Source: an uncultured bacterium
GTDB taxonomy: Bacteria > Vulcanimicrobiota > Xenobia > Xenobiales > Xenobiaceae
Assembly: GCA_934636825.1 (NCBI GenBank)
Contig: CAKUBG010000005.1
Span: 52,390 to 116,389 of the forward strand
Direction of reading: 5' to 3'
Length of the DNA: 64,000 nt
The translations under genes and the position numbers were made by a program. Of the stretch, positions 52,175 through 61,737 are shown piece after piece (within the stretch, counting starts at the first letter, position 1; each line of letters begins with the position of its first letter). A model generated the notes under the pieces. It had not been told where the DNA came from and made no database searches. It saw nothing but the letters and a program-made list of their open reading frames with translations.

Positions 52175-53821
52175 TTACTTTTTGAATTGAATATTCCCAT
52201 AGTCCTTTTCAGGAACCAGCACGCGTCCCTGCTTGTCGGCAGTGCCAATGTTGAGGCAATTGTTGTTTACGGTGAATTTATCACCGGTGAGAACATCAAC
52301 CATTACATCGCCATTGTGCAAAGGACTACCTTCGCGCAGAGGAATGTTGCGAGTCTGGTGATCGTAGGAGTTATTCAAAACTGTAATGCACTCTTGACCT
52401 TCGTGGCGACGGCAGAAAGCGTAAATCTGATCATCTTGCCACATCTCCATTTGCTGACCAAACTGGAGAGCGGGCATAGCGGCACGAGTACTGGTCAATT
52501 TCTGAAGGTGCTCGGTAATATGGGGCTTAGTGCCAAATTCCATATCACGACGATTGTCGGGGTCGCCACCGCCAACCATGGCTGTCTCGTCGCCATAGTA
52601 AACTGAAGGAATACCACGGCAAGTCATGATCAAATCCATACCCAGCTTGAGCTTGTCTTCGCCACGGCTGTTGTTGGTATTGTTCATGAAGCGCTCGAAG
52701 TCGTGGTTGTCCAATAAAGTAACCATCTTGCCAGCATCGGGATACTTATTGTCTTCAGCAAAGCGTTTGCCAATCTCTCGGGCGCTGCCGTCTTTGCCAA
52801 TGGTATCGCGAATGGTGTAATACAAAGGCATATCGAAGCAACTATCCATACCATCGCGCAAGTAACCGGAGACGACGTTGGGATCGCCATGTAAAGCTTC
52901 ACCCAAAATCATGAAGTCGTCGCCCATCTCTTTTTTGATATCGGCGCAGAACTTCTGCCAGAACTGGTGGTCGACATGTTTGATAGCGTCTAAACGAATA
53001 CCGTCGGCGCCGGTCTCTTTGACCCACCAGAGGGTGTTGTCCAATAAATATTTGTAAACTTCGGGGTTGCTCTGATTAAGGTCGGGCAAACCGCAAACGT
53101 CGCGATTTTCCAACTGCCAAGGATCATCCCAATTTTGGATGCCGCCATTGTGGTGGAACCAGTCGTGTTTGCTAGGATCGTTTACCCAAGGATGGTTGGG
53201 AGCAACGTGGTTGAGCACGGTGTCCAAAACGACTTTCATGCCTTTTTCATGGGCTTTGGAGACCAGTTCTTTAGCATCGTCCATAGTGCCCTGGTGTTCG
53301 TCTACCTTGTAGTGGTCGGTAATCCAGTAGCCGTGGTAGCCTGTGCCTTCGTAGTCACCCATTCTTACTTTGTCGGCGTTGTCATACATAGGAGCAACCC
53401 ACAAGCAAGTGGCGCCTAAGCCTTTGATATAATCTAAGTTGTTGATGACACCGCGCAAGTCACCGCCGTGATAAGCGGTGGGGTTATTTTTATCTACATC
53501 AAAGTTGTTGCTCGGATCGCCATCGCTGAAGCGGTCGGTGAGGGGGAAGTAGATAACTTGGGGGCCCCATTTGGCTTGCCAGGAGCTCACAGAATTGGTA
53601 GTAACTGCTGAAGCACTGGCAGTCTCTTCGGTTTTGGCTGCGGTGGAGCAGAAGAGAGACTTGGGGATAAGTCCGGCCGAAGAATCGGACTTGGATTTCG
53701 TGAGAGTGTCAGCGGGAAGGGCAGGCGCACTTTCGGCTGCAACGGCCTTGGCGCTACTAACTGAAACGTTGGAAACGGGCTGGTTGAAAACTCTAAAGTT
53801 ATCAGACACGCCGGAAATCAT
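52175..53821 (-). CDS. GH13 alpha-amylase family protein without signal peptide
   Basis: 548 residues. A Ser/Ala/Thr-rich, probably disordered N-terminus (1-80) has no hydrophobic signal. The GH13 barrel follows, with all four conserved regions: DTVLNH (200-205), G274-IRLD278AIKH with the nucleophile Asp278, LGE308 as acid/base, and DNHD374. A C-terminal beta-domain ends the protein. It should cleave alpha-1,4-glucans. The start at 53821 has GGAGG eight bases upstream; the frame extends to 53914 but a TATAAT (53966-53961) suggests transcription begins just upstream of that. The unusual N-terminus might be an export signal of a non-Sec pathway. Confidence 0.92.
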   Translation of the reverse strand: MISGVSDNFRVFNQPVSNVSVSSAKAVAAESAPALPADTLTKSKSDSSAGLIPKSLFCSTAAKTEETASASAVTTNSVSSWQAKWGPQVIYFPLTDRFSDGDPSNNFDVDKNNPTAYHGGDLRGVINNLDYIKGLGATCLWVAPMYDNADKVRMGDYEGTGYHGYWITDHYKVDEHQGTMDDAKELVSKAHEKGMKVVLDTVLNHVAPNHPWVNDPSKHDWFHHNGGIQNWDDPWQLENRDVCGLPDLNQSNPEVYKYLLDNTLWWVKETGADGIRLDAIKHVDHQFWQKFCADIKKEMGDDFMILGEALHGDPNVVSGYLRDGMDSCFDMPLYYTIRDTIGKDGSAREIGKRFAEDNKYPDAGKMVTLLDNHDFERFMNNTNNSRGEDKLKLGMDLIMTCRGIPSVYYGDETAMVGGGDPDNRRDMEFGTKPHITEHLQKLTSTRAAMPALQFGQQMEMWQDDQIYAFCRRHEGQECITVLNNSYDHQTRNIPLREGSPLHNGDVMVDVLTGDKFTVNNNCLNIGTADKQGRVLVPEKDYGNIQFKK

Positions 53822-54082
53822 GGTAAAGCCTCCAAAAATAATGGTAAAAATATGAACTACTTTAAGCACTCCGCTTTTAGGAACACCTAATCCCAAACAC
53901 TTGCGCAGAAGCAACCGCCCAAAAATCTAATGCTGTTTCTTTGCAAACTTGCTACTGTAAATTATAGCCGAACATAAAAAAAATATGTTACCAGGAATTT
54001 AATTAACACCTAGAAAAAAGTTGTTTAGGCATAATTTTGTGTTTTTAGGCCTAAAGAAAAATTTTAATATAGGAGTGAAGAT

Positions 54083-56095
54083 ATGAATTTCCGTTCTAAG
54101 TGGTTCCGTATGGGAGCCATCGTTTTAGGATTGGCTTGTTTGGCTTCTTCGGCGGCTGTAGCTGAGAATAATCAAGGGCAGACTTCTCCAGCTCAAAGCG
54201 CAATATCTCGTCAAGTTAAGGGTAATTTAACTATAGAGGGTGTGCCGGAAATTCCCACTTCTTTAGTTGAACGTTTAGGCCAATATTCCAATGTGCGTTC
54301 AGCTTCTGTGGCCGACTGGGATCCACAAGGACGTGGTTTGCTCGTCTTTACCCGTTTTGCTCAAACAGCGCAAATCCACCGTGTGGCCCGCCCTCAAGCT
54401 TATCGCGAGCAAATTACTTTCTTTGACGAACCTGTCAATGATGTTATCGTGAATCCCGACAGCAGTAAAAATGAAATGGCCATTTTAAAAGATGTCGGCG
54501 GCAATGAAAATTACCAAATTTTCTTATGGAATTTAAGTGACGGCCGTTGCAAAATGCTTACTGACGGCAAGGCTCGTTACGGCTCGGTCGTTTGGAATAA
54601 CGAAGGTACCAAAATCGCCTATCAATCAACTCAACGCGATGGATCCAATTGGGATATTTGGATTATGGATCCTAAACATCCAGAGCAAGCTAAAATGGTA
54701 TACAGCCCTGGCGGTTACTGGAATGTAATGGACTGGTCCAAGCAAGGCGACAAGTTATTACTTTATAAATACGTATCTATTACCGATTCGTCTATGGCTG
54801 TTTTAGACTTAGCTAGCGGCAAGGTTACTCCTATTGGCAATGATGGTAAAGGCACAGTTGCTCTGGGAGAATCGGCTAAATTCGCTCCCGATGGCAAAGG
54901 GATCTTCTTTACTACTGATAATGGCAGCGAATTTCAACGTTTGGCTTATCAAAGATTGTCTACTGGCAAAGTAAGTTACATGGCTCCTGAAATAAATGCC
55001 GACGTTGTCAGCTTGCAACTTACCAAAGATGGTCAGTTTTTAGCTTTTGTTACCAATGAAGATGGATTCAACAGAATCTATATTATGGATTTGCGCAAAG
55101 GCAATTGTAAATATCGTCGCTTAGAAAATGTGCCCGACGGTGTAGTTTATGGTTTAAAATTTGCACAAGACCATCGCTTAGCTGTCAGTATCGGTTCAGG
55201 TAATATGCCTTGCGATACCTATGTTGTCAATTTAGATAAAAAAGACGAATGTTTGCGCTGGACTTTCAGTGAGGCCGGCGGTTTGGATACAGCTTCTTTT
55301 GCTAAACCTGAATTGTTCCGTTATCCTACTTTCGATAAAGTAAACGGAAAAAATCGTCAAATTCCGGCTTTTGTCTATATGCCTAAGCGTGCTGATAACA
55401 AACCTTGTCCTGTGCTTATTCAGATTCACGGTGGCCCTGAGAGTCAATATCAGCCTTACTTTAGCTCTCTTATTCAATATTTGGTAAACGAAAAAGGCAT
55501 AGCCGTTATTGCTCCCAATGTGCGTGGCTCACACGGATATGGCAAAACCTATGTATCTTTGGATAATGGATACAAGAGGGAAGATTCTGTTAAAGATATT
55601 GGCGCTTTAATTGAATGGATAAAGAAACAGCCTCAATTTAATGGCAAAATTGCGGTTATGGGCGGATCTTACGGTGGCTACATGACTTTAGCTTCCATGA
55701 CTCACTTTAGCAAAGATCTTAGTTGCGGTGTAGACAATGTAGGTATAAGCAATTTTGTAACTTTCTTGGAAAATACCAATCCTAACCGTCAGGATTTGCG
55801 TCGAGTTGAGTATGGTGATGAGCGTGATCCAGAGATGAGAGCTTTTATGGAAAAGATCGCTCCGGCCAACAATGCTTCTAAAATTACCAAGCCTTTATAT
55901 GTAGTGCAAGGATACAACGATCCGCGTGTGCCCGTTACCGAAGCTGAACAAATGGTGCGAGAAATTCGCCAAGCTGGTGGGCAAGTTTGGTATTGCTGCG
56001 CTTCTGATGAGGGGCATGGTTTTGCCAAAAAGAACAATCGCGACTACTACTGGCAATCGGTAGTGCTCTTCTTAGAAAAATATTTGCTTAAATAA
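54083..56095 (+). CDS. secreted S9 family prolyl oligopeptidase-like peptidase
   Basis: 670 residues. A Sec signal peptide (MNFRSKWFRMGAIVLGLACL..., cleavage near AVA-EN) exports it. Residues about 50-400 form a beta-propeller with TolB/WD-like repeats (SKNEMAILKDVGGNENYQIF; GTKIAYQSTQRDGSNWDIW). The C-terminal alpha/beta hydrolase holds Ser529 in GGSYGGY, Asp613 in YNDPRVP and His645 in EGHGF. It probably degrades peptides outside the cytoplasm. GGAG lies eight bases before the ATG. TTTAGGCCTAAA (54044-54055) and a further TTTAGGC (54024) sit in the promoter region and may be regulatory. Confidence 0.93.
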   Translation: MNFRSKWFRMGAIVLGLACLASSAAVAENNQGQTSPAQSAISRQVKGNLTIEGVPEIPTSLVERLGQYSNVRSASVADWDPQGRGLLVFTRFAQTAQIHRVARPQAYREQITFFDEPVNDVIVNPDSSKNEMAILKDVGGNENYQIFLWNLSDGRCKMLTDGKARYGSVVWNNEGTKIAYQSTQRDGSNWDIWIMDPKHPEQAKMVYSPGGYWNVMDWSKQGDKLLLYKYVSITDSSMAVLDLASGKVTPIGNDGKGTVALGESAKFAPDGKGIFFTTDNGSEFQRLAYQRLSTGKVSYMAPEINADVVSLQLTKDGQFLAFVTNEDGFNRIYIMDLRKGNCKYRRLENVPDGVVYGLKFAQDHRLAVSIGSGNMPCDTYVVNLDKKDECLRWTFSEAGGLDTASFAKPELFRYPTFDKVNGKNRQIPAFVYMPKRADNKPCPVLIQIHGGPESQYQPYFSSLIQYLVNEKGIAVIAPNVRGSHGYGKTYVSLDNGYKREDSVKDIGALIEWIKKQPQFNGKIAVMGGSYGGYMTLASMTHFSKDLSCGVDNVGISNFVTFLENTNPNRQDLRRVEYGDERDPEMRAFMEKIAPANNASKITKPLYVVQGYNDPRVPVTEAEQMVREIRQAGGQVWYCCASDEGHGFAKKNNRDYYWQSVVLFLEKYLLK

Positions 56096-56123
56096 CCGTT
56101 TAAGCGATTTTTAAGTTGAAATA

Positions 56124-56167
56124 AAAAAATAACTCTGTTACCAGATTAAGGGAACAGAGTTTTTTTA
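56124..56167. terminator. bidirectional intrinsic terminator
   Basis: AACTCTGTT / AACAGAGTT stem with A-run left and T-run right, between the convergent S9 peptidase and the small repeat protein. Confidence 0.9.
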
Positions 56168-56177
56168 GTTCGGCATA

Positions 56178-56501
56178 TTAAGGTACGCCTGGGAAACTGT
56201 CTACAAATTGGATAGTAAAATCGGGGAAGCTGTCCACAAATTGAATCTTATAATCAGGAAAACTGTCTACAAATTGCCATTTTCCCGGGCCATCTGGGAA
56301 ACTGTCTACAGTTTTTACTTTAAGATCTGGGAAGCTGTCAACAACTTTTACTTTGTAATCAGGGAAGCTATTAACGACTTGAATTTTACCATAAATGCTG
56401 CCTACTGGTGCTGTAGTTTCCGCTTGGGCATTTTGAGCGACTGCGAAAAGAAGGATGATGGCGGCACAACAAGCCACTAACATGAAACGATAGTTTTTCA
56501 A
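56178..56501 (-). CDS. exported small repeat protein, probable 7(1) septoil knot domain
   Basis: 107 residues. A signal peptide (cleavage near AQA-ET) is followed by six copies of the phrase V(D/N)SFP(D/G), spaced about 9-12 residues apart and joined by short alternating beta-strand segments (KVKVVDSFPDLK, IQFVDSFPDF), with GPGKW between the third and fourth. This pattern matches, as I recall it, the 7(1) septoil knot family of small bacterial proteins whose chain is predicted to form a 7_1 knot; I could not check this. The start is TTG with GGAGG six bases upstream. Monocistronic. Function unknown; exported. Confidence 0.8.
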   Translation of the reverse strand: MKNYRFMLVACCAAIILLFAVAQNAQAETTAPVGSIYGKIQVVNSFPDYKVKVVDSFPDLKVKTVDSFPDGPGKWQFVDSFPDYKIQFVDSFPDFTIQFVDSFPGVP

Positions 56502-56606
56502 GCTCCACCTCCAAGTATGATTTTAAACGGTTACCAATCTTAAAATTCGCAAGTGTATCTCGATCCCTTGCGACAAAAATGTCAATTTTGCCTAGAAAAT
56601 AAAAAA

Positions 56607-56646
56607 GTTGCCGCCGACATACTTCAGGTGAGATGTCGACGGCAAC
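56607..56646 (-). terminator. terminator of the EEP nuclease-family gene, carrying the GCCGCCGAC motif
   Basis: GTTGCCGCCGACAT (56607-56620) and ATGTCGACGGCAAC (56633-56646) form a 14-bp stem with one mismatch, followed on the minus strand by TTTTTT. Confidence 0.9.
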
Positions 56647-56679
56647 TACTTAGTCGATAAAATTTCGACTATTCTAAAA

Positions 56680-57576
56680 TTAGTCTCTGAGGTTGAACTC
56701 GGAAGTGATCATGAGATGGTCTGAAGCGGTGGAAGATACCCAACGAGTGTCGGTGCTGTCAGACTGAGTGTAACGGTGCACTTGGGAGCTGACCAAACGG
56801 TTGGACATGGACTTCGGGAAGATCATGTGGTCGAATTGTTCGGGAGCGAAACCGTTGTTTCTCTTGGGGTTGGCAGGCCAAGTGTTGCGCTCGGAATCGG
56901 GTTTGCCAGCTAAGCTATCTACCCACTCTTCGCGGCCGCCGCCGGGATTAAGAACGGCTTGTACGGAAGCGTCGTCGGTGTTGTCATTGAAGTCGCCGGT
57001 GAGGACGAACAGACGGCCAGGGAATTGCTTCATTTCGGTTTCGGCGATGTCACGCATGGCGCGGCCTTCGCTCAAACGCTTGGTGTCGGAGCTGACGTGG
57101 CCGGGAGCGGAAGGTCTTCTGGACTTGGAGTGAGTGGTGTATAAACTGACGTCGGCGCCGGGCTTACCATCAACATCGATATCGACGCGGAGGAAGTCGC
57201 GGCTAAATTTAGTGTCGCCGCTGCCATCGGCTAAGGGGAAGGTTACGTCTTTGTGAGAGACGACTTCGGTGAAGGGGTATTTGGAAATAACAGCTACGTT
57301 TACGCCGCGACCGTCGTTACCGGGAACGTGAGCTACATACTTGTAGTCTTTGCTTAAGCCACGAGTTTTCATGAACTCGGTTAAAGTCTCTTTGGAAGTG
57401 CACTCTTGTAAAGCAACTACGTCGGCGTCAGCGCGTCTAATATTTTCGGCCAAAGCGTCTAAAGAGCGCTCGCTCTTGACAGGAGTGCGACCGCCGCCGG
57501 CTTTTTGCACATCGCGCTCACCGAACATGTTCTTTACATTGTAAGTACCGATAGTTACAGACGTTTTGCCTATCAT
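56680..57576 (-). CDS. endonuclease/exonuclease/phosphatase (EEP) family protein, no signal peptide
   Basis: 298 residues, entirely one EEP (DNase I-like) domain. Motifs: TYNVKN near the N-terminus, ALQECT with the metal-binding Glu, YTTHSKS, TGDFNDN and the terminal TASDHLMI. These are the full metal and catalytic set, so it should cleave a phosphodiester or phosphoester bond; DNA, RNA or lipid substrates cannot be told apart. No Sec signal or membrane helix is present. The start ATG has a weak GGGG upstream. Monocistronic, with its own terminator. Confidence 0.9.
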   Translation of the reverse strand: MIGKTSVTIGTYNVKNMFGERDVQKAGGGRTPVKSERSLDALAENIRRADADVVALQECTSKETLTEFMKTRGLSKDYKYVAHVPGNDGRGVNVAVISKYPFTEVVSHKDVTFPLADGSGDTKFSRDFLRVDIDVDGKPGADVSLYTTHSKSRRPSAPGHVSSDTKRLSEGRAMRDIAETEMKQFPGRLFVLTGDFNDNTDDASVQAVLNPGGGREEWVDSLAGKPDSERNTWPANPKRNNGFAPEQFDHMIFPKSMSNRLVSSQVHRYTQSDSTDTRWVSSTASDHLMITSEFNLRD

Positions 57577-57864
57577 ATTATTTAAAACCCCGTTGGATAA
57601 TCTTTTTCTGCAACTTCATTTCTTAAGGCGCAATTGCAACACCAAAGCAGAAATGAATTCCTCCTGTTTTGAGCGCCAAGAAGAAGTACACGGACTAAAG
57701 TTTATCTTAATCTCACACTCTGACTTCTATCTCAGACTTTGCAGGAAGGGCCGAAGAAAAGAACTCAACCAACTTAAGATATTCAAGTGGTTGAAGCTCT
57801 GTATAATCTCTTCACACCCTGTAGTTTTGTTGATTATACTTCTATTTTACCGCAAACAAAACTT
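57577..57864. other. 288-base AT-rich gap
   Basis: Between the EEP gene start and the SGNH gene end. Plus-strand frames cross it but lack ribosome binding sites and resemble nothing. I see no hairpin or convincing promoter. Confidence 0.5.
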
Positions 57865-59094
57865 TTATTTAGGCAAATACGTGTATTTTTTGTTAATTTT
57901 CTTGTCAAAGAGATGATTTTCTTTCAGAGATTCTTCAACCAACTTAGCCATAAAGCGATGACCTTCGGGAGTAAAATGGATTGCGTCAGCAAAGAGCCGA
58001 CCGTATTTGTAATCTGGCAAAGCCGCAAAAGCTTGAGGAGCGTCTATTAAGGGAATATTGTATTTTTGGGAAAGTTTGCGTAAAGCTTCATGATACAATG
58101 GTAAGCGCGAGTTGTTGGGAATATGGCGATTGGTGGGCTCTAAAAGAAAATAGAGAGTAAAATGATCTTGTTGAGAAAGTTTATAAAAACTTTCCATATT
58201 TTCTATAAATTCTGTTAAAGGTACTCGCTCTGTGGAATTTATGTTTTGATTGGCGAAATTATATACTGAATCTGTATTGCGAAAGCGCAAAATTAGACTG
58301 CGCAATAAAAGGCAAGAGTGGCTGCGATACATCCAAGATCGTACAAAGTATAACCATTTTTTATCAGTTAAGACTGAACGATCTGTAGAAAACCCTTCAT
58401 TAGAATCGTGATAACCAAAAGCTTCAACTACAAGATCTGGCTTATAAGGAGCCAAATCTGATTTGTAGAGCATTAGACCTTGCCAAGAAGAATATCCTGA
58501 GATGGCTCCATCAATTACTTCAATTTTTTTATAACCATGAGCTTTTAAATTGTGCTTACGCAAGTTGTTTTGCAATACTTTAGGATAGCAATGGTGAGGA
58601 GCATACTGGTAGCGAAAGGCAGAAATAGCCTGTGAATCGCCGAGAAAAGCTAAGCGAAAAGTTTGAGGAAATTTGTTGTGATTGTATTCTTGATCGAAAA
58701 TGCCGCTAATAGAATTGCGAGAGGTGCCTGCCATATTGGTTCTTAAGCCTCTAGCATTGTGGGTAATTTCCGGATTGGCTTTCCAGAAAGTTAAAGGATC
58801 GGGAATAAATAGGTGATTGGAGCTATAATATGGCAAATGGAGTAGCGCTTCAAATAAAAAAAAGAAAGTGGCTACTGCTATACTGTTGCGCATTAAGGGA
58901 GAGAGCTGAGTCCAGTGTTTGAAATACTTATTGAGTATTTGGGCAATTTTACAAAGCGCAACTAAGATAAGGGCTCCTAGCAACAGACCAGCAATTATTT
59001 GGCTGTCTAGCAGTTTGGGAATGTTGCCGATTATATATTGAGAGCGCAAGGCTGTCTCTCCGCCGCTGACTATATAAAATGAACTATCTTCCAT
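57865..59094 (-). CDS. membrane-anchored SGNH/GDSL hydrolase-like protein
   Basis: 409 residues. Two N-terminal transmembrane helices (about 32-51 and 70-88) precede an extracytoplasmic SGNH domain: block I GD153-S154-Q, block II AISGYSS, block III VVEAFGYHDS and block V D370-AIH373. The normal Asn of block III is not obvious (GYHDS in place of GxND). Such membrane-linked SGNH enzymes often acylate or deacylate cell-surface glycans, which fits the glycan-related genes elsewhere in the window. The start has no strong ribosome binding site. Confidence 0.8.
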   Translation of the reverse strand: MEDSSFYIVSGGETALRSQYIIGNIPKLLDSQIIAGLLLGALILVALCKIAQILNKYFKHWTQLSPLMRNSIAVATFFFLFEALLHLPYYSSNHLFIPDPLTFWKANPEITHNARGLRTNMAGTSRNSISGIFDQEYNHNKFPQTFRLAFLGDSQAISAFRYQYAPHHCYPKVLQNNLRKHNLKAHGYKKIEVIDGAISGYSSWQGLMLYKSDLAPYKPDLVVEAFGYHDSNEGFSTDRSVLTDKKWLYFVRSWMYRSHSCLLLRSLILRFRNTDSVYNFANQNINSTERVPLTEFIENMESFYKLSQQDHFTLYFLLEPTNRHIPNNSRLPLYHEALRKLSQKYNIPLIDAPQAFAALPDYKYGRLFADAIHFTPEGHRFMAKLVEESLKENHLFDKKINKKYTYLPK

Positions 59095-59133
59095 ATGTCG
59101 GCCCTAAATTTTTTATGTCGCCAGAGTAAGAAT

Positions 59134-59171
59134 ATCCCTTCCGGGCGCAACTAGGTGAACCAGGAAGGGAT
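59134..59171. other. hairpin between SGNH and U32 genes
   Basis: ATCCCTTCC (59134-59142) and GGAAGGGAT (59163-59171) form a perfect 9-bp stem after the U32 gene stop. Without a T-run, terminator function is uncertain. Confidence 0.45.
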
Positions 59172-59192
59172 GAGTCGTAGCCTAAGCACTAT

Positions 59193-61721
59193 TTATAGCG
59201 GTGTCTGTAGCAAATTATTGTAGTATGTGAAGATCTTTTTAACTTGAGCACCGGTTTCGTCTAAAAATTCTAACCTATAGGAACAAACTCCGGATCGGCT
59301 CAACGAGGGGAGCAATTTTTGCCTTTGTCTGGGAGTTTGATCAAAGATCGTGTTTCTACAACAATAGTCATTGCGTACCAAGTGTGAATATTGCAAACGA
59401 TCGATGATATAAAGATCTTTATTTAGACAAGGTTGCCCGCAAGTTTTAGCATCTTGTCCGGAGCTAAGCAAATTGGCATACAAACAATGCTGAGAGTGGA
59501 AAGTTGGCATGCGCCTATAAAGAGTGAAAACTAAACGACTGACAGGATCGGCGGCATTAGGATAAGTGGAACTTAAGTTTTTAAGTCCGTTTATCAAGGC
59601 TAACAACTGAAGTTCGTCTAGATCATCGCTTGGAGTAAAAGTGTCTAAGCCCAATCTTAAAAGAGAATCTGCGCTCAGAGAATTGGTAATATTAAAAGAA
59701 AAGTCGCCATGCAGAGAAGGAATAGATTCTCCTTGCTGACGCAAGTCGAGCATATATTGCAAGCTGCCCAAATTGCGCAATAACAGACCGTCGGGAGCAA
59801 ATTTTAAGAGCGTTTGCAACGAAAGCAGATCACCTTGTTTCTTGATTCGCGGAGTGGCTAAGTAAAGTCGGACGTCGACTTGAGAACGTACGGCTTTGAC
59901 CATAAGATTGAGTTTCTCTGGCTTAAAAGCTTCCAATTCCACCGAATCGCACCCTAATTCCAGTGCCGCTTCAGTTTGTTCTAAAGTGCGGCATAAAACG
60001 GTCAGACAAGATCGCATAGGCACACTTTGGCGCTCCTGAGGACTTGGCAATATAAACCTGGCAATCGGTGTAGATGTGGATTCTTTTTGTTCTAAAGCTG
60101 CTGTTAAGTCGGCCACTAAAGCTCTGCGCATAGGCTTGAGCTCGGATAGTGGCAAAAACAGACCGTCTGATAAATTTTCCGCTTCAATACTTGCAATATG
60201 GAATGGAGTTTGGCTTAACTCTGAAAATTTTTCGGCAACAGAAGCTGCTGTCAGTCCACTTTTTTGAGCCGGACTTAAGGCTGTTTGGCTACTGACAGTA
60301 AATTTTTGAGTTAAGCCTTCGGCTGTAGCTGCTATTGTCAGAGGGACGCCCAGTGAACCGTGCAAACTTAAGTGCAAACCTATGCGCCCTTGTCTAGCTG
60401 TATGCATAGATTGATTTATTCGCTTAGTTGTTTGCGGAGAGCTGGTTATATAAACCAAATCGCCGATATTTATTTTGCTTAAGTTGGGGCCGTTTTTGCC
60501 AAATCCGAGTAAGGCTGTGCCTTTTTGAACAGAGCACGAATAGATCGGGCCACCTTGTACGTCTTCCGAGTTGTTCTTTTCGTCTATAGGAGATAAGAAC
60601 AACACTCCCATACCATTTTGGGGAGTAATTGGATAAGCTGTCAGGTTTTGCTTATTTTTATCTTGAGTAACTAACTTGACTTTTATCTCGTGATTGCTCT
60701 TTTCTGCAACTACACCTAAGAGCTGTCCTCTGTGTTTAGGATAGCCTTTTTGAATAAAGGTCTGGTGATTGACTGAAGTTAAAAAACCGGGGGTAAAACC
60801 TCGGGAAAAAGTGACGTTTAAATCGCTAAGGTTGCGACGTAACTCTAAAATTTGGGCTGTGTTAGGAGTAATTTGTCGTCCTTGTTTGTCGAAATGGGCG
60901 TCTACCCATTCGCGCATAGTTTTGACGGCCATATAGACATAACTGGCTGCTTTAAGGCGTCCCTCGATCTTTAGGGAACTGACATTGGCTCTGATAAGCT
61001 CATCAATCTTATTGAAGCCGGCCAAATCGCAAGGACTGAGCAAATGGGAAGGGGAGGAAAGTTTCACTTGTCCACGGCTAAAGTCTAGTTTCTGTCCGTG
61101 AGGTACAGCAGCCCAGCGGAAAGGTAAGCGACAAGGCTGGGCACATTGTCCTCGATTGGCCGAGCGTCCTCCCCAGGTTAAACTGGCTAAACACTGGCCG
61201 CTGAAAGATACACACAGAGCTCCCAAAGCAAAAACTTCCAATTCGCAATCGGCCTCTTTTTTTACTTCGGCAATTTCTGCGGCGCTCAGTTCTCTAGCCA
61301 AAACAACTCTTTGGAAGCCTAAATTCTTAGCAAATTTTGCTCCACAGCCGTCGCTTAAAGTCATTTGGGTGCTGGCGTGGAGATGCACAGAAGGAGCTAA
61401 ATGGGCCGCTAAGCGAGCAACGCCAAGATCTTGGATAATTAGAGAATCTACTTGACATTCTTCAATTTTGCTTAGAAGCTCTTTGAGTTTGGGCAATTCG
61501 CTCTCAAAAACGAGCGTATTTAAAGTTATGTAAGCCTTAGCTCCGGAAGCATGAATTTCACGGACAGTTTCTTTCAGCTTATCCAAAGTAAAGTTTTGAG
61601 CTCTGGCTCTAGCATTGAAGCCTTCTGATAATCCAAAATAGACGGCGTCGGCTCCGGCTTGCAAAGCCGCTTGCAGCACTTGATAATCTCCTACCGGAGC
61701 TAAAACTTCTGGCTTTAACAT
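59193..61721 (-). CDS. U32 family protein (RlhA/peptidase U32-like) with DUF3656 region
   Basis: 842 residues. The N-terminal U32 TIM-barrel shows EVLAPVGDYQVLQAALQAGADAVYFG and the family signature EVFALGALCVSFSGQCLAS, with NRGQCAQPCR completing the Cys set thought to bind an iron-sulfur cluster. A middle DUF3656-type region (about 310-520) and a second barrel-like half with a Cys-rich C-terminus follow. Members hydroxylate 23S rRNA (RlhA, C2501 in E. coli) or act in related modifications; length and DUF3656 fit the RlhA side, but this is inferred. It is the last gene of the fabI operon, 16 bases after the phosphopantetheinyl transferase gene. Confidence 0.88.
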   Translation of the reverse strand: MLKPEVLAPVGDYQVLQAALQAGADAVYFGLSEGFNARARAQNFTLDKLKETVREIHASGAKAYITLNTLVFESELPKLKELLSKIEECQVDSLIIQDLGVARLAAHLAPSVHLHASTQMTLSDGCGAKFAKNLGFQRVVLARELSAAEIAEVKKEADCELEVFALGALCVSFSGQCLASLTWGGRSANRGQCAQPCRLPFRWAAVPHGQKLDFSRGQVKLSSPSHLLSPCDLAGFNKIDELIRANVSSLKIEGRLKAASYVYMAVKTMREWVDAHFDKQGRQITPNTAQILELRRNLSDLNVTFSRGFTPGFLTSVNHQTFIQKGYPKHRGQLLGVVAEKSNHEIKVKLVTQDKNKQNLTAYPITPQNGMGVLFLSPIDEKNNSEDVQGGPIYSCSVQKGTALLGFGKNGPNLSKINIGDLVYITSSPQTTKRINQSMHTARQGRIGLHLSLHGSLGVPLTIAATAEGLTQKFTVSSQTALSPAQKSGLTAASVAEKFSELSQTPFHIASIEAENLSDGLFLPLSELKPMRRALVADLTAALEQKESTSTPIARFILPSPQERQSVPMRSCLTVLCRTLEQTEAALELGCDSVELEAFKPEKLNLMVKAVRSQVDVRLYLATPRIKKQGDLLSLQTLLKFAPDGLLLRNLGSLQYMLDLRQQGESIPSLHGDFSFNITNSLSADSLLRLGLDTFTPSDDLDELQLLALINGLKNLSSTYPNAADPVSRLVFTLYRRMPTFHSQHCLYANLLSSGQDAKTCGQPCLNKDLYIIDRLQYSHLVRNDYCCRNTIFDQTPRQRQKLLPSLSRSGVCSYRLEFLDETGAQVKKIFTYYNNLLQTPL

Positions 61722-61737
61722 AAAAATAAGATCCTAA

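Noticed and set aside
57566..57916. Plus-strand frame of 116 codons antisense to the SGNH/EEP gap
   Set aside because: No ribosome binding site and AT-driven composition.
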